The position numbers and the translations under genes are program-made. From positions 1 to 27,179 of IMG/VR virus record IMGVR_UViG_3300030099_004074: a stretch of 27,179 bases of DNA, one strand, 5' to 3'. Below, piece after piece: positions 24,473-27,179 of the stretch (its first letter is position 1; each line of letters begins with the position of its first letter). The notes under the pieces were generated by a model. That model saw only the letters and a list, made by a program, of their open reading frames with translations, did not search any database and had not been told where the DNA came from. This DNA is from a virus.

Positions 24473-25077
24473 TATGCTACCCCCATTTTTACGATGCTTG
24501 GTTTTTCGTTATAAGCTATATCATATAATTCCTGGCACACATATCTAGCCATTCCAGGGTCACCATTGATGTGCTGGTCATCTTCCCATCTTCTAGTATT
24601 AAAACAGCCAGTTCCATCGCTATATTCGCATATCCCTATTAATCCCATGCACTGTGGATATTTCTTCTCAATATGGGCCAATACGGCCTTTAAAACACCA
24701 ACTGTACATTCTTTATGAACAAAGATATAATTGCACATGAAAGATACAATTTCAGCACCCTCAGGTAGCTTGCTTTCGTGTGGTGGTACATAGCCACCAG
24801 AGTCTGTTGTTCCACTGCTTTTATATAAACATACTTGACCGTCAGGCAGTATCATGTGACTAACGTGATATTCCATATCAATCATTCCGTCAAATCCACC
24901 ACCCTCATATTGATTTACTATTTCCTGGACAGCTTTTTTACCAGGACCATTTGTATATCTGATATCGATTCTACCATGGTCACTACCAATCCTGACAGAG
25001 AATTTAGTACCAGGAAACTCCTGCTTTAATCGTTTTCTTATCATCTGAGCTTGTTCTTTACAGTGTATATATCGCAT
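24472..25077 (-). CDS. LPD29-like (large polyvalent protein-associated) domain protein (201 aa)
   Basis: A 201-aa protein whose first ~80 residues (EQAQMIRKRLKQEFPGTKFS, then VRIGSDHGRIDIRYTNGP, EGGGFDGMIDM) match the A-x-x-I-R-x-x-L-K-x-x-F-P-G-x-K-F-S-V-R pattern of a domain I know as LPD29, found in mobile element and phage polyvalent proteins. Its molecular function is not known. A C-terminal part is Cys-rich (MCNYIFVHKECT; GLIGICEYSDGTG). AAGGGGG lies eight bases before the ATG. It is followed by a coupled Cys-cluster gene. Confidence 0.6.
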   Translation of the reverse strand: MRYIHCKEQAQMIRKRLKQEFPGTKFSVRIGSDHGRIDIRYTNGPGKKAVQEIVNQYEGGGFDGMIDMEYHVSHMILPDGQVCLYKSSGTTDSGGYVPPHESKLPEGAEIVSFMCNYIFVHKECTVGVLKAVLAHIEKKYPQCMGLIGICEYSDGTGCFNTRRWEDDQHINGDPGMARYVCQELYDIAYNEKPSIVKMGVA

Positions 25078-25078
25078 C

Positions 25079-25261
25079 TTAGATACCCCCTTCGATTTTT
25101 TTAGCAGTCATTTTTTTAGCAGCTCTCTTATATGGAATATTATTTTTCATACATTGCTTTCTGAGAAATTTAACCTCTTCTTGCAAGTCATTTCTCCATT
25201 CTTGAAGATGCTCTATTCGGTATTCCAATTTTTTTATTTCATTTATTATTTTTTCTACCAT
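25079..25261 (-). CDS. Small coiled-coil protein (60 aa)
   Basis: A 60-aa protein, mostly a charged coiled coil (IINEIKKLEYRIEHLQEWRN; LQEEVKFLRKQC), with a basic end (YKRAAKKMTAKK). It is the first gene downstream of the promoter at 25294-25323 and has AAAGGGG as ribosome site. Short coiled-coil early proteins are common among phages and act as inhibitors or adaptors; no specific function is shown. Confidence 0.6.
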   Translation of the reverse strand: MVEKIINEIKKLEYRIEHLQEWRNDLQEEVKFLRKQCMKNNIPYKRAAKKMTAKKIEGGI

Positions 25262-25293
25262 GTTTTACCCCTTTGTTTTTTTGTTACGTAAGT

Positions 25294-25323
25294 AATTTAA
25301 ATAACTTATATAATACCAGTCAA
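25294..25323 (-). promoter_or_regulatory. Sigma70-like promoter ahead of the 60-aa gene
   Basis: Minus strand: TTGACT (25318-25323), 18-bp spacer, TAAATT (25294-25299), then ACTTACGTAAC, the start of a palindrome TTACGTAA at 25284-25291, and a ribosome site ahead of the ATG at 25261. The same layout occurs at 26061-26090, so the two copies support each other. Confidence 0.6.
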
Positions 25324-25330
25324 GTTTTTT

Positions 25331-25624
25331 TTAAATTATTTTTGTGTCCGATGTATCTTTAAGATAATCAATCAAAAATCCTGGCATCTTATTTTGTTCT
25401 ATTTTGAATTGAGTGTTTAAATTTAAAAATAAGACTGGCTCAAATGGATGTTGTATTGCATGGTTTGGTTCCAGGTAAATAGTTTTACCATCTGCGTACC
25501 ATAAATAACACAATCCACCGCCATTATGAAACCAACAGTTATTACCATCAGGGTCGGTACAATGGTACCCATTATCGGCTGATTTGTAGTTTATTGTATA
25601 TTTATATTCTGCTGCTTTATTCAT
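25331..25624 (-). CDS. Hypothetical protein (97 aa)
   Basis: A 97-aa protein with strands and a central glycine-, histidine- and cysteine-rich part (YKSADNGYHCTDPDGNN, then CWFHNGGGLCYLWYADGK). It overlaps the previous gene by eight bases and has GAAGGGAG as ribosome site. No family recognised. The conserved-looking W, C and H residues suggest a small folded beta domain. It ends just before the second promoter. Confidence 0.6.
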   Translation of the reverse strand: MNKAAEYKYTINYKSADNGYHCTDPDGNNCWFHNGGGLCYLWYADGKTIYLEPNHAIQHPFEPVLFLNLNTQFKIEQNKMPGFLIDYLKDTSDTKII

Positions 25625-25946
25625 TAGTTACTCCCTTCTTTCCAGTTAAGTAGAATATAACATCATGACCACTTCCAAACCCATACTCTAAATGGTCTAT
25701 TTCTTTTATCAACATATAGTCACTTAAAGGCTCTGATACTATTGAACCATCTACAGTAATAAAATTTCTTTTTACTACTGGATTCCAAACACGTTTCATA
25801 TAATCGCTACTAGTTGATTTCCAATACTTACCATTATCTTCATAATCATAGTTATCAACGTCTTTTGTGATTATAGATACTTGTTGTTTGTAGGTCAAAT
25901 TCCAGACCTTTATTGCTCTTTTGATATCTGTCTTGTTATATATCAT
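25617..25946 (-). CDS. Hypothetical protein (109 aa)
   Basis: A 109-aa protein, unrecognised, with a helix-strand start (DIKRAIKVWNLTYKQQVSII) and a DNYDYEDNGKYWKSTSSDYM region, ending HDVIFYLTGKKGVTNE. AAGGGGG precedes the ATG. Its start overlaps the end of the 31-aa membrane peptide gene by 11 bases, so translation of both is probably coupled. Confidence 0.6.
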   Translation of the reverse strand: MIYNKTDIKRAIKVWNLTYKQQVSIITKDVDNYDYEDNGKYWKSTSSDYMKRVWNPVVKRNFITVDGSIVSEPLSDYMLIKEIDHLEYGFGSGHDVIFYLTGKKGVTNE

Positions 25947-26031
25947 AGTTACCCCCTTGCACTTCGTTAGTTATTGCGATTGCACCCACAAGCAAAAGCA
26001 CTAAAGTTACCATCACTAAAAAAACTAACAT
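25936..26031 (-). CDS. Tiny single-pass membrane peptide (31 aa)
   Basis: ATG at 26029-26031 to TAA at 25936-25938, 31 residues. Residues 1-20 (MLVFLVMVTLVLLL and on to AIAI) form one hydrophobic segment; the rest is a short polar end, NEVQGGNYDI. AAAGGGG lies six bases upstream. It is the first gene after the promoter at 26061-26090. The small single-TM architecture resembles inner-membrane phage peptides such as superinfection-exclusion or lysis-inhibition proteins; specific role unknown. Confidence 0.6.
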   Translation of the reverse strand: MLVFLVMVTLVLLLVGAIAITNEVQGGNYDI

Positions 26032-26060
26032 AATTACCCCTTTCATTTCGTTTACGCAGT

Positions 26061-26090
26061 AACTTAAAAAAGAAAATATATATGAGTCAA
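26061..26090 (-). promoter_or_regulatory. Sigma70-like promoter ahead of the membrane peptide
   Basis: Minus strand: TTGACT (26085-26090), 18-bp spacer, TAAGTT (26061-26066), then ACTGCGTAAAC. Identical -35, identical spacing, and similar -10 and downstream sequence to the promoter at 25294-25323. It lies 30 bases before the ATG at 26031. The gap between small terminase stop and this gene is otherwise AT-rich and without a gene. Confidence 0.6.
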
Positions 26091-26140
26091 GTTATTTTTA
26101 TTATTTATATAACTTTTATTATTTAATAGAAGAGAAATAT

Positions 26141-26854
26141 TTATTCATCATGGTCTGGGTACCATAAATCCTGGGCCTTTTCAAGCTCAATCAATTTCTT
26201 TTTCCATGCTTTACGTTCATGGGGTTGGGGTTTTCCTGAGGGCATTAAATCTAATCCTACAGCTTTTGCTCGCTTTCTGATTTTATACCTGGAATTAATA
26301 TCATTTAAATATCGGTCTTTTTTATAACCTTGGGATTTCTTCTTAGGTTTTAGCCTAGGCTTACGATAATCTTTGATATTTAGGCTATTTTTGGGGTTTT
26401 TACGGCTATTTGCTTCAGGGTTCCTAGGTGGTAATTCTATATTATCCTTAATTTCTACATTTTCACCCACTAATACAGCATCATCAGGTACTATCTCGGC
26501 CTGGTCAATCTTACTATTATTCATGAACTGCATAAATGGCGCATTGATTTCTATGTGGACCCTGTCTTGGAGTTTATTAAAATGTTTTAATACAAGCTCG
26601 GCAGCTCGCACATTACCTTCCTTAGCCTCATTAATAAGAGCCATCACAACTCCTGGTAAATGTCTGCCTGCAAGAACCATAAATTTATCATATATAGCAT
26701 CTATAAATTCTGGTTCTTTCATCCATTTAGATACGGCTGCATCAGATACATTTAACTGTCTAGCTATCTCAGTCTGCTTTATATTTGCATCTCTAGCAAA
26801 CAATTCAATGGCCAGTTTTTTCTTCTCATCTCGCATTATTTGTATCTCAGACAT
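26141..26854 (-). CDS. Terminase small subunit-like HTH protein (237 aa)
   Basis: A 237-aa DNA-binding protein. Residues about 10-50 form a helix-turn-helix (KLAIELFARDANIKQTEIAR, then QLNVSDAAVSKWMKEPEF). Residues 60-100 (LAGRHLPGVVMALINEAKEG, NVRAAELVLKHFNKLQDRVH) match the second block of phBC6A51-like small terminases. The rest is basic and disordered (KPRLKPKKKSQGYKKDR), longer than in usual small terminases. It should recognise the packaging site and feed the large subunit at 19190. No Shine-Dalgarno sequence; a promoter lies so close upstream that the mRNA may be leaderless. Unusual position: first gene of a leftward run, about 6 kb from the large subunit. An alternative is an early regulator. 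Confidence 0.75.
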   Translation of the reverse strand: MSEIQIMRDEKKKLAIELFARDANIKQTEIARQLNVSDAAVSKWMKEPEFIDAIYDKFMVLAGRHLPGVVMALINEAKEGNVRAAELVLKHFNKLQDRVHIEINAPFMQFMNNSKIDQAEIVPDDAVLVGENVEIKDNIELPPRNPEANSRKNPKNSLNIKDYRKPRLKPKKKSQGYKKDRYLNDINSRYKIRKRAKAVGLDLMPSGKPQPHERKAWKKKLIELEKAQDLWYPDHDE

Positions 26855-26859
26855 TACAC

Positions 26860-26888
26860 ATAATATATAAATAATTTTTATAAATCAA
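26860..26888 (-). promoter_or_regulatory. Promoter candidate for small terminase gene, possibly leaderless
   Basis: Minus strand: TTGATT (26883-26888), 17-bp spacer, TATTAT (26860-26865), then five bases and the ATG at 26852-26854. A start point six to seven bases after the -10 box would place +1 at or next to the ATG, in keeping with the absence of a ribosome site. Confidence 0.5.
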
Positions 26889-27000
26889 AAGCATATATGA
26901 TTACACATACCCCCTAAAAAAAATAGGTTTGGGTACCTGGAAAAGGGACCACAACATTGCCCCCCATATACCTAAGAGTTAACATATTGTTAGTTATCTG

Positions 27001-27050
27001 AACGTCTTCTCTCCTCTGAAACGGCCCAGTCAGACCGTTATTATGACGTT
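27001..27050. repeat. Nested inverted repeats
   Basis: AACGTC at 27001-27006 pairs with GACGTT at 27045-27050, and inside it AACGG at 27020-27024 pairs with CCGTT at 27035-27039. It would give a stem with a large internal loop. Function unknown; close to the small terminase gene. Confidence 0.4.
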
Positions 27051-27064
27051 AAACTTGTAGTATT

Positions 27065-27090
27065 TTAAGTATATGGTCAATATACCTTAA
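27065..27090. repeat. Imperfect 10-bp inverted repeat
   Basis: TTAAGTATAT (27065-27074) and ATATACCTTAA (27080-27090) pair with one bulged base, around a five-base GGTCA centre. This is the shape of an operator for a dimeric regulator or an origin element. Confidence 0.45.
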
Positions 27091-27105
27091 TATTTTAGTT
27101 CTGGG

Positions 27106-27169
27106 TACACGTTGTAAAGGTGTTTCTGTGGGTGCGCTCGACCCATTAAATTCAACAAGATACACGTTG
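27106..27169 (+). repeat. Direct repeat TACACGTTG, two copies
   Basis: TACACGTTG occurs at 27106-27114 and 27161-27169, 55 bases apart from start to start, both in the noncoding right end. The second copy lies ten bases from the window edge, so more copies may follow. Candidate iteron, operator or packaging-site repeat. Confidence 0.5.
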
Positions 27170-27179
27170 CTATTACTCA

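Larger units (their letters stand above)
26889..27179. other. Noncoding right end with inverted repeats
   Basis: About 290 bases with no credible gene on either strand. It holds several symmetric elements: TAACA/TGTTA at 26980-26992, nested AACGTC/GACGTT (27001-27006, 27045-27050) around AACGG/CCGTT, a 10-bp arm pair TTAAGTATAT/ATATACCTTAA with one bulge (27065-27074, 27080-27090), and a TACACGTTG direct repeat at 27106-27114 and 27161-27169. It could be a regulatory region, the origin or the packaging site read by the adjacent small terminase; the sequence does not distinguish these. Confidence 0.5.

Noticed and set aside
1-27179. tRNA genes, CRISPR arrays, insertion sequences, integrase
   Set aside because: None found by eye on either strand; no transposase or terminal repeats and no cloverleaf-like sequence with a conserved T-loop.

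Overview
This window is most of the structural half of a tailed-phage genome (AT-rich, densely packed, almost every gene overlapping or abutting the next). The genes recognised form a complete long-tailed virion set: small and large terminase, portal, MuF-type minor head protein, scaffold, P22/HK97-fold-like major capsid protein, head-tail connector, tail terminator, tail tube, a frameshifted tail assembly chaperone, tape measure and a giant tail-tip protein. No sheath gene is visible, so a siphovirus-like tail is the simplest reading. Several small families are ones I associate with marine phage contigs (the basic protein ending in KARYWSCKAW, the MscS-like lysis-region protein, and a 21-residue GCT..A.NYN..A.IDDG.C repeat also seen in marine Bacteroidota surface proteins). 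The host cannot be named from this sequence. Strong Shine-Dalgarno sequences show a host that uses them.

Layout. (a) 1-12.4 kb, minus strand: tail-tip protein (open at the window edge), tape measure, G/GT chaperone pair, tail tube, a 65-aa protein, tail terminator, connector, then four very basic proteins of 38-86 aa. (b) 12.4-15.8 kb, minus: three virion or fibre-like proteins and a small coiled-coil protein. (c) 15.8-17.4 kb, minus: a lysis-type cassette (two small membrane proteins, one with an MscS-like beta domain, a TM plus coiled-coil protein and a GH24 lysozyme) and a lysine/proline-tailed protein. (d) 17.5-19.1 kb, minus: major capsid protein and scaffold, with a 12-bp perfect hairpin after the capsid gene. 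(e) 19.2-24.0 kb, plus: large terminase, portal, two small genes and a MuF head protein fused to a zeta-toxin-like kinase. (f) 24.0-26.9 kb, minus: small early-type genes, including an LPD29-like protein, and the small terminase, with candidate sigma70-like promoters. (g) 26.9-27.2 kb: about 300 bases without a gene, rich in inverted repeats.

The head genes are divided between strands: terminase/portal/MuF run right, scaffold/capsid/tail run left from a 76-bp divergent gap, and the small terminase lies about 6 kb beyond the large one on the other strand. The most striking items are the MuF-zeta fusion (a possible virion-delivered effector), the triple Cys/Asp repeat in the tail-tip protein, the programmed -1 frameshift in the tail chaperone, and two matching promoters ahead of the early-type genes. 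No integrase, repressor, replication gene, tRNA or CRISPR array was seen, so the lifestyle is not determined.
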